This document shows, piece after piece, positions 1 through 10,058 of a stretch of 64,000 bases of DNA; the first letter of the stretch is position 1; every line of letters starts with the position of its first letter. Below the pieces are notes generated by a model. The model was not told where the DNA came from, did no database searches, and saw only the letters and a program-made list of their open reading frames with translations. Made by a program: the position numbers and the translations under genes. The stretch is from the NCBI GenBank assembly GCA_029054245.1, contig JAIDFQ010000042.1, positions 124,001 through 188,000 on the forward strand, in the 5' to 3' direction. The stretch comes from Lachnospiraceae bacterium. GTDB taxonomy: Bacteria; Bacillota; Clostridia; Lachnospirales; Lachnospiraceae.

Positions 1-1632
<1,632 letters not shown>

Positions 1633-1718
1633 ATTTGATTGCTGCCTGTGGAAATTTATTCTGAATGACAAAATAACAATAGCGTTATTTTGCAAAAATA
1701 AAAAAGGAGATGTTTATT

Positions 1719-2267
1719 ATGGCAGAAGCAGAGAAAACAACCAACACTTATCCCTACCGTCCCCCTAAAAAATATCCGCAAAAGGATTTACATGGACGTG
1801 TACGCTTTGGAAGAATCTTTTATCATGACCTTGAGAGAGCACAGAAGTTCTTTGTAAATGTGTTTGGATGGGACATGATAGACGCAGTCATCCTTGGCAT
1901 TGATGATTATGAGCACAGACCCCTGTTTGTTGCCACTGGTCCGTCTCAAATCGGATATGAGGGCTTAATTCCCGGGCACATGAATACCAGACTATACCAC
2001 GATGCTACCGGAGAGGAAAAACCCTTTTTCATGATGGAAGTTCATATGGATGAACCGATCACTAAGACCCTCGACAAGGTGGTAGCTTATGGAGGAAAAG
2101 TGATAGGATACAATCAATCGGCGGCAGACGACGGCAATGAGGATGCAAACTGGTTTTCCGGCGCATATATTGAAGATCCGGCAGGACATAAAATTTATCT
2201 TTGGAAATGTCCTGCATCGCGCACATGGGAAGAACCTGAGGCAGGTTATGATAAAGAGGAGGTGTAG
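1719..2267 (+). CDS. VOC (glyoxalase/bleomycin-resistance fold) family protein
   Basis: This is a 182-residue protein starting at the ATG at 1719, placed 9 bases after an AAGGAG site; an in-frame ATG at 1710 is too close to that site. The C-terminal two thirds has the VOC pattern: a GRI-F-x-H-D-L-E-R-A-Q-K-F-F-x-N-V-F-G-W opening, a central F-M-M-E-V strand with D-K-V-V-A-Y-G-G-K-V-I, and a closing D-P-A-G-H-K-I-Y-L-W strand. VOC proteins are metal-dependent lyases, isomerases, dioxygenases or ligand binders. It lies 5 bases upstream of a second, related VOC gene, and the two may form a heterodimer or successive steps. The substrate is unknown; the sugar transporter that follows suggests a carbohydrate-derived compound. 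Confidence 0.75.
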   Translation: MAEAEKTTNTYPYRPPKKYPQKDLHGRVRFGRIFYHDLERAQKFFVNVFGWDMIDAVILGIDDYEHRPLFVATGPSQIGYEGLIPGHMNTRLYHDATGEEKPFFMMEVHMDEPITKTLDKVVAYGGKVIGYNQSAADDGNEDANWFSGAYIEDPAGHKIYLWKCPASRTWEEPEAGYDKEEV

Positions 2268-2272
2268 AGGGT

Positions 2273-2932
2273 ATGAATAGGATTTATACATGTTATAATT
2301 GCGGTTTTGTTTGGAAATGTGATGAGGAACATATTCCCCATGTATGCCCTACATGCGGGCTGGGTCCTGAGTATTATTTATCGGAGCCGGGGGAAGATAT
2401 TTCTAAAAGAAGAATCCATGTAGATCCTCCTAAGCCCATACCGGATTGGGACAGGTATGATACCAAATACCATCCGCCCAGACATTTCCCGGAGCGTTCT
2501 CGCCATGGACGTATCAGAAGATTTGTTTTGAGTTATGATGATGCGAAGGTGTCAAGAGATTTTTATAAAGATATTTTCGGGTGGGATATTTTTGAATGCG
2601 AAGATACAGATTCTGAAAATCCTTTAATGTATTGCGCTACTGGTCCCGGCAATGCCAATTGGGAGCCAAGTGTGCCCAGCTTCATTTATGGATATCTCCG
2701 GGCAAAGAAGGACGATGTGACTGGGGCAGACCCTCTGTATATGATCGAAGTGGACAACATGGAAGAAACGCTGAAAAAGGTGGTTTCATTTGGAGGAAAG
2801 GTTCTCAGGGAACCTTATGAGGAAAACAAGCAGTTATGGGCAGTGATTGAAGACAGCGAGGGATATGCCTGGTATTTGTGGCAGACACCGGATACGGTTA
2901 CCTGGGATGAGCCGGAATCTCAGACTATTTAA
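2273..2932 (+). CDS. VOC-family protein with N-terminal rubredoxin-like zinc ribbon
   Basis: This 219-residue protein fuses two modules. Residues 5-30 hold C7-x-x-C10 and C25-P-x-C28, with the spacing of a rubredoxin-like knuckle but only about 14 residues between the pairs. After a Pro-rich linker, residues 78-210 form one VOC domain, marked by F-V-L-S-Y-D-D-A-K-V-S-R-D-F-Y-K-D-I-F-G-W, M-I-E-V-D, S-F-G-G-K-V-L and D-S-E-G-Y-A-W-Y-L-W. It resembles the preceding gene closely in layout and spacing. The ribbon could bind zinc structurally or iron for electron transfer; the sequence does not decide. It is followed 31 bases later by an ABC ATPase gene and is probably in the same transcript. Confidence 0.75.
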   Translation: MNRIYTCYNCGFVWKCDEEHIPHVCPTCGLGPEYYLSEPGEDISKRRIHVDPPKPIPDWDRYDTKYHPPRHFPERSRHGRIRRFVLSYDDAKVSRDFYKDIFGWDIFECEDTDSENPLMYCATGPGNANWEPSVPSFIYGYLRAKKDDVTGADPLYMIEVDNMEETLKKVVSFGGKVLREPYEENKQLWAVIEDSEGYAWYLWQTPDTVTWDEPESQTI

Positions 2933-2963
2933 TAAAATGATTATTGAGGAAAGGGGGCTGAAT

Positions 2964-4475
2964 ATGGAAAATGCCGGAAAACCAAGATTGATTGTTGAAC
3001 ATATGTCCAAAAGCTTTGGAATTGTTAAGGCGGTGCAGGATGTTTCTCTGGAAGTACATGCCGGGGAAGTCAGGGGTCTGATTGGCGAAAATGGATCCGG
3101 TAAATCCACCTTGTCTGCTATGATCTGCGGATCGTTGAAACCGGATCATGGATCAATGACGTTTGATGGAAAGACCTTCCGTCCCAAGTCGATTATTGAT
3201 GCAAGAAGCAGCGGGATAGCGATTTTGCTGCAGGAGAGAGGGACGATTGACGGTATGAGTGTTGCCGAAAATATGTTTATCGGTATGGAGGATGATTTTA
3301 AGGGACGTTTCGGCGTTAATAAAGAAAAAATGCAGAAAAAAGCAAAAGAAATTCTGCATGAGATCGGCGCTGACCATATTCATCCTGCTGACCTAGTAAA
3401 TGCCTATAAATTTGAGGATCGGAAGCTGGTGGAAGTTGGGCGGGCACTTTATACGAATCCTGAAGTCCTTATCGTAGATGAAACAACCTCAGCTTTATCC
3501 TTACAGGGGCGTGAGTATATTTACAACATTATCAAGGATTTTAAAAAGAAAAATAAAAGCGTCATTTTCATTGGTCACGATTTGGACGAGATTGTGCATG
3601 TCTGTGATACCGTAACTGTCTTAAAGGACGGAAAATATGTTACGACAATTTCCGGGGATGACATGAATCCGGCAAAAATGAGGGGACTAATGATTGGAAG
3701 GGAAAATCTGGGGCATTATTACCGGACGGACTTTAAACCTGATTATGATGAAAAGCAGGTCGTCTTAAAAGCGGAACATTTGAATTATAAGACAGTTATC
3801 AGGGATGTGAGTCTGGAATTGCATAAACAGGAAATTCTGGGTATCTGTGGGCTATCGGACAGCGGCATGCATGATTTGGCAAAAGCACTTTTTGGTGCAT
3901 ATAAGCTGGATTCGGGAACTGTCACGATTAAAAACGGCAGCGAGGTGATAACAAATACCACACAGGCAGTGAGGGATAAGATTGCGTATCTTCCCAAAGA
4001 CCGCGATTCAGAATCACTGTTTATGCATACCTCCATAAAAGATAATATTTCAGTAACCTGCTTTGATCAAAAAAAGATTGGTCCGCTGATTAATAAGCGT
4101 CATATGAAGAAAGTGGCAAAGCAGCAGGCGGAAAGCTTAAATATCAGATGCAGCAGCATCAATCAACTGGCAGCAGAGCTTTCAGGCGGAAATAAGCAGA
4201 AGATAGTGGTAGGAAAATGGATGGCGAATCAGGCAGACATCCTGATTATGGATTGTCCTACCAGAGGAATCGATGTGGGAGTCAAAGCAGCAATATACGA
4301 TCTGATCTGTCAGATGAAAGCGGCAGGAAAGTCGATTATTATGCTTTCTGAGGAGATGGCTGAGGTGATTGGTATGGCAGACAGGCTGTTGGTGATCAAG
4401 GATGGGGCAGTACAGGGAGAATTTCTCCGGGATAAAACACTTACGGAACATATGTTGGTCGAGAAGATAATTTAA
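2964..4475 (+). CDS. Sugar ABC transporter ATPase, double NBD (RbsA/MglA type)
   Basis: This 503-residue tandem ATPase energises the two membrane proteins that follow. The start at 2964 follows a GAGGAAAGGGGG site; the frame opens earlier but overlaps the VOC gene. NBD1 has Walker A G-E-N-G-S-G-K-S-T (41-49) and Walker B E-V-L-I-V-D-E (167-173). Its signature is eroded to Y-K-F-E-D-R-K-L-V-E (148-157). NBD2 lacks a Walker A lysine (G-L-S-D-S-G near 295) but keeps L-S-G-G-N-K-Q-K (near 406) and R-G-I-D-V-G. One composite ATP site, NBD1 Walker A with the NBD2 signature, therefore looks canonical. The length and the R-G-I-D-V-G motif fit the ribose/galactose/xylose-type family. Confidence 0.9.
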   Translation: MENAGKPRLIVEHMSKSFGIVKAVQDVSLEVHAGEVRGLIGENGSGKSTLSAMICGSLKPDHGSMTFDGKTFRPKSIIDARSSGIAILLQERGTIDGMSVAENMFIGMEDDFKGRFGVNKEKMQKKAKEILHEIGADHIHPADLVNAYKFEDRKLVEVGRALYTNPEVLIVDETTSALSLQGREYIYNIIKDFKKKNKSVIFIGHDLDEIVHVCDTVTVLKDGKYVTTISGDDMNPAKMRGLMIGRENLGHYYRTDFKPDYDEKQVVLKAEHLNYKTVIRDVSLELHKQEILGICGLSDSGMHDLAKALFGAYKLDSGTVTIKNGSEVITNTTQAVRDKIAYLPKDRDSESLFMHTSIKDNISVTCFDQKKIGPLINKRHMKKVAKQQAESLNIRCSSINQLAAELSGGNKQKIVVGKWMANQADILIMDCPTRGIDVGVKAAIYDLICQMKAAGKSIIMLSEEMAEVIGMADRLLVIKDGAVQGEFLRDKTLTEHMLVEKII

Positions 4476-4477
4476 GG

Positions 4478-5422
4478 ATGTTAAGGATGAAGAAAAAGGC
4501 AGATATTAGACAATTTATCAGTACAGCGGTGCCATATATCGGACTTGTACTGCTGATCGTGATTTCAATCGCAACCGGCGGAAAATCCTTTCTTACGGCA
4601 AAGAATCTGCGGAATATTATGACACAGTCATCAATTTTGATGGTGGTATCTGTGGGAACAGCCTTTGTTATGGCACACGGTGATATGGATTTTGCAAATG
4701 GCGGGACAATGGGGCTTGCAATGGTGGTAACGTTGGCATTATGTAAGGGGATTCCTTCCTGGGCAGTATTTCCCATGTGCCTTGCAGTAGGAACTATCAT
4801 TGGTATCTTAATTGGATTCCTGGTGACGAGGCTCCGTGTAGTGGCGTTCATTGTGGGAATGTGTGTCATGCGGCTAAGCTCCGCAATTCTCTATACTACC
4901 ACCAATAAAAAGACATGGCTGGCTCCAGCAGATGTAATCAAACTCAATAAGCCGTGGTTTTATATGCTGGTTTGTCTGGGTATGGTCATTGTGGGTATCA
5001 TTGTTTTTGAGTTTACAAAGATTGGGCAATATAATAAATTGATTGGCGTGAACCGCAACGCTGCATCGTTGAGTGGCATTAATGTAAATAAGTATCTTGT
5101 TTATTCCTTTGCTGCCAGCGGGCTTTGTGCCGGAGTTGCAGCGTTTATGACTACGGTCAGGACAGGGGGCTTAAGTTCTTCCACAGGAAATTATGAGGTG
5201 GATACGCTGATTGCATTAACCATTGGAGGAATGCCGTTAACAGGAGGATCAAAAGCATCTATCCGAGCGGCTGTGATTGGAGCCCTTGCACTGACTATTT
5301 TAAATAATATATTGGTTCTGTGGGGGGTAAATGCAGATTTTGTCAATGTGGTAAAGGGTATGGTATTTTTAACTTTGGTTTTGATCTCCTCCCGTCAGAA
5401 TGCAGGTCAGGTAACAGGTTAA
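4478..5422 (+). CDS. Sugar ABC transporter permease, RbsC-like (first)
   Basis: This 314-residue polytopic membrane protein follows the ATPase stop by 2 bases, so the pair is translationally coupled. It has the BPD_transp_2 (RbsC/XylH) pattern: S-I-L-M-V-V-S-V-G-T-A-F-V-M near residue 52, D-x-D-F-A-N-G near 70, a V-R-x-x-x-x-S-x-x-A-I-L region, and the late I-A-L-T-I-G-G-M-P-L-T-G-G motif near 245-260. Another ATG at 4487 is an alternative start. It should form half of a heteromeric channel with the second permease gene at 6762. The substrate is probably a pentose, hexose or sugar-like compound; nothing in the sequence names it. Confidence 0.87.
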   Translation: MLRMKKKADIRQFISTAVPYIGLVLLIVISIATGGKSFLTAKNLRNIMTQSSILMVVSVGTAFVMAHGDMDFANGGTMGLAMVVTLALCKGIPSWAVFPMCLAVGTIIGILIGFLVTRLRVVAFIVGMCVMRLSSAILYTTTNKKTWLAPADVIKLNKPWFYMLVCLGMVIVGIIVFEFTKIGQYNKLIGVNRNAASLSGINVNKYLVYSFAASGLCAGVAAFMTTVRTGGLSSSTGNYEVDTLIALTIGGMPLTGGSKASIRAAVIGALALTILNNILVLWGVNADFVNVVKGMVFLTLVLISSRQNAGQVTG

Positions 5423-5464
5423 CCAAAACGATAAAATCAAAAGAGCAAAAAGGAGGATTACAAA

Positions 5465-6715
5465 ATGAAAAAGATGATAGCGATTATTCTGTGCATCGTA
5501 TTGACGCTTACAATGATTGGCTGCTCTGGCGGGGCTGCCAATACAGATACAGCTGATGCAAACACAGAAAGGGAAGATTCTGCAAAAGATGCAGCAGAAA
5601 ATAAGACAGAAGATACAACAGAAGGCTCGTCAGAAGACGCGGCAGGAAATACCGCCGCAGAGGAGGTAAGTACGGATCCTGTCAAGTTGGGCGTCATTTT
5701 TTACAGTAAAGATGATTCGCTGGGGCAGCTTGTATATTCTTACTTAAATTATGCTGCTGAGGTAATTGACAATTTGGAAATACAATGGGTATTTGGTTCC
5801 TATGATGCGGCTTCACAGGTAGCGGATGCAGAAAATCTAATTGCAGCAGGCGTTGATGGCATCATGTGTCTGACATTGGACGATCTTGCTATGCAACAAA
5901 TAGCAAATCTGTGCAATGAAAATGAAGTTTACTTCCAGGTAATGTTCAGAATGCCTTCCGAGGAAGAGACAAAGGCAGTTCTCGATACGTATGAATATTA
6001 TGTAGGATATGCTATTGAAGATACAGAAAATACCAGCTATGAAACGGTTCGGATCATGGCGGACAGAGGAATTGGGAAGATTGGAGTAGGCGGAAATACA
6101 CATAGCGCTACATCTACTTTACGTATGAACGGTATGGAAAAAGGCTGTGAAGATTTTAATATTGATGTTCTGGCGCAGTTCGATTTAGGAAATGATGTAT
6201 CCAGTATTCAGTCAGACGTTCAGAATATTCTTGACTCTTATTCTGACGTGGAAGCAATCTGGCTTATGTCCGGCTCCCTTGGCATTGCCGACATTACGGT
6301 AAATACATTAAAGGCACATCAGGATGCTACCGGAAAGACGGTGGGCGTAGTGACTTTTGATACCTTTGAGGGAATGGCGGCAGCATTTGAAGATGATATT
6401 CTCTGGGGAGCAGTAGGCGGACAGGCGCCCCTTTGCTTACAGGCATTTGCAGCGCTGTACAATGCAGTTGATGGACATCCTCTGTCAGATGAGAAGGTTT
6501 CGTTATTATTCCCATTCCTTGTATTGACAGATTCTGATGATTTAGACTTGTTTGAGCAGTATTACAATAATACGGAAGTGCAGATTTATGATGAAGAACT
6601 CATTAAAAGTATGCTGTATAGATACAATCCTGATGTATCCTTAGATTTATTAAAGGATTTGAGCACTTCTTACAGCATGGATTGGATCAAAGAAGAAATC
6701 AGTTCAAGAAATTAG
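5465..6715 (+). CDS. Sugar ABC transporter substrate-binding lipoprotein
   Basis: This 416-residue lipoprotein starts 7 bases after an AAGGAGG site. It has a short basic N-terminus, a hydrophobic stretch and an M-I-G-C lipobox (C20), so the mature protein should be acylated and anchored outside the membrane. A Ser/Thr/Asp/Glu-rich low-complexity linker of about 50 residues precedes the binding domain. The body starts V-K-L-G-V-I-F-Y-S-K-D-D-S and has an A-A-G-V-D-G-I-M-C-L motif near residue 125, typical of type I periplasmic binding proteins such as RbsB. It sits between the two permease genes of its transporter. The ligand is not predictable from sequence. Confidence 0.85.
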   Translation: MKKMIAIILCIVLTLTMIGCSGGAANTDTADANTEREDSAKDAAENKTEDTTEGSSEDAAGNTAAEEVSTDPVKLGVIFYSKDDSLGQLVYSYLNYAAEVIDNLEIQWVFGSYDAASQVADAENLIAAGVDGIMCLTLDDLAMQQIANLCNENEVYFQVMFRMPSEEETKAVLDTYEYYVGYAIEDTENTSYETVRIMADRGIGKIGVGGNTHSATSTLRMNGMEKGCEDFNIDVLAQFDLGNDVSSIQSDVQNILDSYSDVEAIWLMSGSLGIADITVNTLKAHQDATGKTVGVVTFDTFEGMAAAFEDDILWGAVGGQAPLCLQAFAALYNAVDGHPLSDEKVSLLFPFLVLTDSDDLDLFEQYYNNTEVQIYDEELIKSMLYRYNPDVSLDLLKDLSTSYSMDWIKEEISSRN

Positions 6716-6761
6716 GCAGGAAAACAGTTTGAACAGTTACAGCTTGAAAGGTAGTTAATCT

Positions 6762-7718
6762 ATGAAAAGATTCATAAAATATCTAGGCAATTATATTGCA
6801 ATGTTTGCAATTCCTATGGGACTTTTGGCAGTAATGCTGGTTTCCTTTCCGGAAATCACCTTTGCAAACATACCATCGCTTTTTAAGCAGGCGCTTTTTC
6901 CTACCGTTCTTTCCTGCGGTCTGATGTTTAATTTTGCCTGTGGAAACTGGGATCTGGCAATAGGGTCGGAAGCGGTCCTGGCGGCGATTTTAGCGGGAAG
7001 ATTTTCGGTTGAGATGGGATTAGGACTGCCCGGCATTATTATTGGCAGCATAATCGTAGGTGCAATATGTGGCAGTGTAACAGGTTTGATTTATTATTTT
7101 ACGCAGGTACCGACGATTATCGTAACGGTTGGTCTATTGTTTGTATATGAATGTCTGGGATCGCTGATTTCAGGCGGTGCGGGTATTAATATTTCCAGTA
7201 CAGGCTATGTCGTATTAGGTATGTATCCTCAAAATATTATATATGGGCTGGCGGCGATGTTCTTGGCATATTTCCTGCTATACCGGACGAAGTTCGGATA
7301 TCAGGTGAGAGCCGTGGGGAACGATGCAAATATTGCCCGGACAAATGGAATTAGCGCAACAAAAATAAAGGCATTATGTCTGGTTATATCTGGCGCTTTT
7401 GCCGGCGCCTATGCGGCCGCAACCTTGTGCTCTACAGGCATAACAGCAGCAACGACACAAATGGGGACCATGTCCACAGCATTTGATGCAATGATGAGCT
7501 ATCTTGTAGGTAAAGCAATCAGCTTTAACAGGAATAATCTGGTGGTAAGCATGTTTGCCGGCGCGCTCGTCATGCAGGACGTAAAGCTTTTGCTCTTGGT
7601 TGCCGGAATACCTACCGCTTATGTAAATGCATGTATTGCCATTATTATTCTGGTATTGATGGCGCTTACTAGCAATCCGCAGATTTGGTCAAAGGTGAAA
7701 AGACGGCAGAAGGCTTGA
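6762..7718 (+). CDS. Sugar ABC transporter permease, RbsC-like (second)
   Basis: This is a 318-residue polytopic membrane protein of the BPD_transp_2 family. Landmarks include F-N-F-A-C-G-N-W-D-L-A-I-G near residue 55-67, the counterpart of the M-D-F-A-N-G motif in the first permease, and R-A-V-G-N-D-A-N-I-A-R-T-N-G-I near 185. The late motif that usually reads G-G-x-x-L-x-G-G is here S-Y-L-V-G-K-A-I-S-F, so this copy is more diverged. A heteromeric channel of two unlike permeases fits the single asymmetric ATPase. It is the last gene of the operon and a strong terminator follows 24 bases later. Confidence 0.85.
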   Translation: MKRFIKYLGNYIAMFAIPMGLLAVMLVSFPEITFANIPSLFKQALFPTVLSCGLMFNFACGNWDLAIGSEAVLAAILAGRFSVEMGLGLPGIIIGSIIVGAICGSVTGLIYYFTQVPTIIVTVGLLFVYECLGSLISGGAGINISSTGYVVLGMYPQNIIYGLAAMFLAYFLLYRTKFGYQVRAVGNDANIARTNGISATKIKALCLVISGAFAGAYAAATLCSTGITAATTQMGTMSTAFDAMMSYLVGKAISFNRNNLVVSMFAGALVMQDVKLLLLVAGIPTAYVNACIAIIILVLMALTSNPQIWSKVKRRQKA

Positions 7719-7742
7719 AGAGGTAACAGATAAAACGAAATA

Positions 7743-7795
7743 AAAAAGCAAAGGCCAGAGGCTATTTTATAGAAAGCCTCTGGCTTTTGCTTTTT
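7743..7795. terminator. Strong intrinsic terminator after the sugar ABC operon
   Basis: A 21-bp stem pairs 7743-7763 with 7775-7795, with a single G-T exception. The core is GGCCAGAGGCT facing AGCCTCTGGC, with an A-rich 5' arm and a T-rich 3' arm. That gives a rho-independent terminator on the plus strand and probably on the minus strand too. Confidence 0.9.
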
Positions 7796-7814
7796 GTCTA
7801 GGTTATGATATAAT
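7787..7814 (+). promoter_or_regulatory. Predicted sigma-A promoter for the rRNA methyltransferase
   Basis: TTGCTT (7787-7792) and an extended -10 TGATATAAT (TATAAT at 7809-7814) are separated by 16 bases. The -35 overlaps the 3' arm of the preceding terminator. Confidence 0.55.
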
Positions 7815-7892
7815 GATTTCACGAGAAAACAGTATGTAAACGTGGTATTTTGACTCGGATTTGAAACTTATGATGGAAGAGAGCTTTGAAAT

Positions 7893-9377
7893 ATGAAACA
7901 GTCTGCAGGTTATGAAAAAAATCAGGTTTTGACGGTAGAGATTATTGATATTACATCAGAGGGGGAAGGAATCGGGAAGGTAGACGGATTCCCCTTTTTT
8001 GTAAAGGATGCGGTAATTGGAGATCAGGCGCAGATACGTGTTACGCGGGTGAAAAAGAATTATGCTTATGCCAGATTAGAGAAGGTTTATGTACCTTCTC
8101 CTTTTCGTGTAGATGCAAAGTGTATGTTTCATAAGCAATGCGGCGGCTGTCAGATACAGGCTATGGATTATGGGCGTCAGCTGGAGTTTAAGGAGCGCAA
8201 GGTGCGGAATAATTTAATCCGCATCGGAGGCTTTTCGCCGGAATATATTGATCAAATCATGGAGCCCATCGTAGGGATGGAGGAGCCTTTTTACTATCGA
8301 AATAAGGCACAGTATCCAATCGGTATGAATAAGGAGGGAAATCCCGTTGCCGGTTTTTATGCCGGAAGAACCCACGATATTATTGCAAATACAGATTGCT
8401 GTTTGGGAGCAGCAGAAAATAAAGAGATTCTGAGAGTGATTCTTTCTTACATGAAGGATTATCATGTGTCTGCTTATGACGAAACGAGGGGAGAAGGGTT
8501 GATTCGCCACGTGTTGATTCGCAAGGGGTTTACAAGCGGTGAAATTATGGTTTGTCTGGTGATTAATGATAAAGGTCATGGGGACGGAAAAGGAGCCCGC
8601 AGGGGAGTCGGCAAGGGTGTTGCCAAGGGAGGAGCTTACCTGCCTTCACAGGAAAAGCTGACACAGGCGCTTGCCATGATTCAGGGTATGACCAGCGTGT
8701 CGGTCAGTATCAATACGGATCAGACGAATGTTATTATGGGGAAGGAGATTCATACAATCTGGGGGAAAGATGTCATTAGGGATACCATTCATGTGCGCGA
8801 CGTAGAAAATGACTTTGCAGATTTTGGACGTGGTATTACCTTTGCCATTTCTCCTTTGTCCTTCTATCAGGTCAATCCTGTGCAGACGGAAAAGCTGTAC
8901 AGTCTGGCACTTTCTTATGCAGGGCTTACGGGAAAGGAAACGGTGTGGGATCTCTATTGCGGAATTGGCACCATTTCTCTGTTTTTGGCAGAGGATGCAA
9001 GGCAGGTGTATGGAGTAGAAATCGTCTCCCAGGCGGTGGAGGATGCCAGGGAGAATGCAGCGAGCAATAGGATTCGTAATGCACAGTTTCTGGTGGGAAA
9101 GGCGGAAGAAGTGCTTCCGGAAAAGTTTGAGAAGGAGGGAATCGCGGCGGATGTGATTGTTGTGGATCCGCCCAGGAAGGGGTGCGATGGGGCTTGCCTT
9201 GAGACTATGATTAAGATGGCACCGGATAGGATTATTTATGTAAGCTGCGATAGCGCTACGTTGGCGAGAGACCTTAGGGTGTTGTGCGATGGGGGATATG
9301 AAGTGAAAAGGTGTAGGGCGGTGGATATGTTTCCGATGACGGTGCATGTGGAGACGGTCTGCTTGATGTCGAGGTAA
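7893..9377 (+). CDS. rlmD: 23S rRNA (uracil-5-)-methyltransferase, RlmD/TrmA family
   Basis: This 494-residue SAM-dependent RNA methyltransferase has an N-terminal TRAM domain (about residues 8-66). Iron-sulfur cysteines follow: C77, C83 and C86 in a C-x5-C-G-G-C arrangement, plus C169/C170. The Rossmann core begins with W-D-L-Y-C-G-I-G-T, continues with V-V-D-P-P-R-K-G near residue 425, and has the catalytic cysteine C452 in Y-V-S-C-D. It should form 5-methyluridine in 23S rRNA; Gram-positive relatives are often called RlmCD. Residues 229-250 are a Gly/Lys/Arg-rich insertion that I do not expect in the family and that lengthens it beyond the usual 450-460 residues. Confidence 0.9.
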   Translation: MKQSAGYEKNQVLTVEIIDITSEGEGIGKVDGFPFFVKDAVIGDQAQIRVTRVKKNYAYARLEKVYVPSPFRVDAKCMFHKQCGGCQIQAMDYGRQLEFKERKVRNNLIRIGGFSPEYIDQIMEPIVGMEEPFYYRNKAQYPIGMNKEGNPVAGFYAGRTHDIIANTDCCLGAAENKEILRVILSYMKDYHVSAYDETRGEGLIRHVLIRKGFTSGEIMVCLVINDKGHGDGKGARRGVGKGVAKGGAYLPSQEKLTQALAMIQGMTSVSVSINTDQTNVIMGKEIHTIWGKDVIRDTIHVRDVENDFADFGRGITFAISPLSFYQVNPVQTEKLYSLALSYAGLTGKETVWDLYCGIGTISLFLAEDARQVYGVEIVSQAVEDARENAASNRIRNAQFLVGKAEEVLPEKFEKEGIAADVIVVDPPRKGCDGACLETMIKMAPDRIIYVSCDSATLARDLRVLCDGGYEVKRCRAVDMFPMTVHVETVCLMSR

Positions 9378-9380
9378 ATT

Positions 9381-9692
9381 ATGAAGACGGTTACAATATG
9401 TGGAAGCATGAAATTTGAGAAAGAAATGCAAAGGATAGCATTTCTGTTAGAAACGAAACATGACTTAAATGTTTTACAATGCGTATATAATACAGATAAT
9501 TTGGAGATTTCGGAGACGGAGAGAGGTTTTCTAGAAAATGCACATATTAGGAAAATTGAACTCTCGGATGCTATTTATGTTGTGGATATTCAAGGATACA
9601 TTGGCAATCAGGTTTCAAAAGAAATAGAGTTTGCTAAAAGTAAGGGAAAAGAAATTATACTTCATTCAGAGTATAATCATTCTGGTAGATAG
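9381..9692 (+). CDS. Nucleoside 2-deoxyribosyltransferase-like small protein
   Basis: This 103-residue protein begins 4 bases after the methyltransferase stop. It opens T-V-T-I-C-G-S-M-K-F and has an E-L-S-D-A-I-Y-V-V-D-I-x-G-Y-I-G strand-loop, then E-I-E-F-A-K-S-K-G-K-E-I-I-L. That is the pattern of the nucleoside 2-deoxyribosyltransferase superfamily, a flavodoxin-like fold that binds nucleosides or nucleotide-like ligands. It is shorter than active transferases of about 150 residues. I cannot place the catalytic glutamate with confidence, so activity is unproven. Base composition is AT-richer than the neighbouring methyltransferase, and it may mark the start of the accessory islet. Confidence 0.6.
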   Translation: MKTVTICGSMKFEKEMQRIAFLLETKHDLNVLQCVYNTDNLEISETERGFLENAHIRKIELSDAIYVVDIQGYIGNQVSKEIEFAKSKGKEIILHSEYNHSGR

Positions 9693-9699
9693 AATTTAT

Positions 9700-9960
9700 C
9701 AGATGAAAGTTGTAGAGGTAAATAACAGATTGGATAAACTCTATGAGAGAATTTGACCGTTAAATATTTGAATGTATCATTGACAGAGTTGTTGTCGGCG
9801 AGAAGAAAGAGGACGACGACACATATTGAACCCCAAAACTGCCATTCAAGAACGCTCGTGGGAGGATTATTACGGATTGGTCTGTACGCTATATCGAGCG
9901 GATGCTGGATAATCCAGTCAATATAAGCAGTGGAGCGTTTAGAAGAATTAGGTATCTTTT
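9700..9960 (+). pseudogene. Degenerate stretch with serine-recombinase-like fragments
   Basis: The 366 bases between 9693 and 10058 carry no convincing intact gene. Short translated pieces, in shifting frames and split by stops, resemble the C-terminal part of large serine recombinases. Around 9704-9740 a V-V-E-V-N-N-R-L-D-K-L-Y-E-R piece looks like the E-V-N-x-R-L-x-x-L-Y helix of that family. Around 9774-9810 an I-I-D-R-V-V-V-G-E-K piece looks like a later strand. This suggests an old integrated element that has decayed beside the restriction-modification islet. The similarity is from memory of short motifs and could be chance. Confidence 0.3.
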
Positions 9961-10058
9961 AATTGCAGGGAAAATCATAATTAATATTGCACGAAATTTA
10001 GCAGATGCTTTGAAAAAATCAGTAGAGTCAGCAGTTAAAATTTGTGAGGATATAATCA

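Noticed and set aside
8646-9431. 261-codon open frame on the minus strand opposite the rRNA methyltransferase gene
   Set aside because: Composition is rich in His, Arg and Cys, there is no ribosome binding site, and the plus-strand gene has all catalytic motifs.
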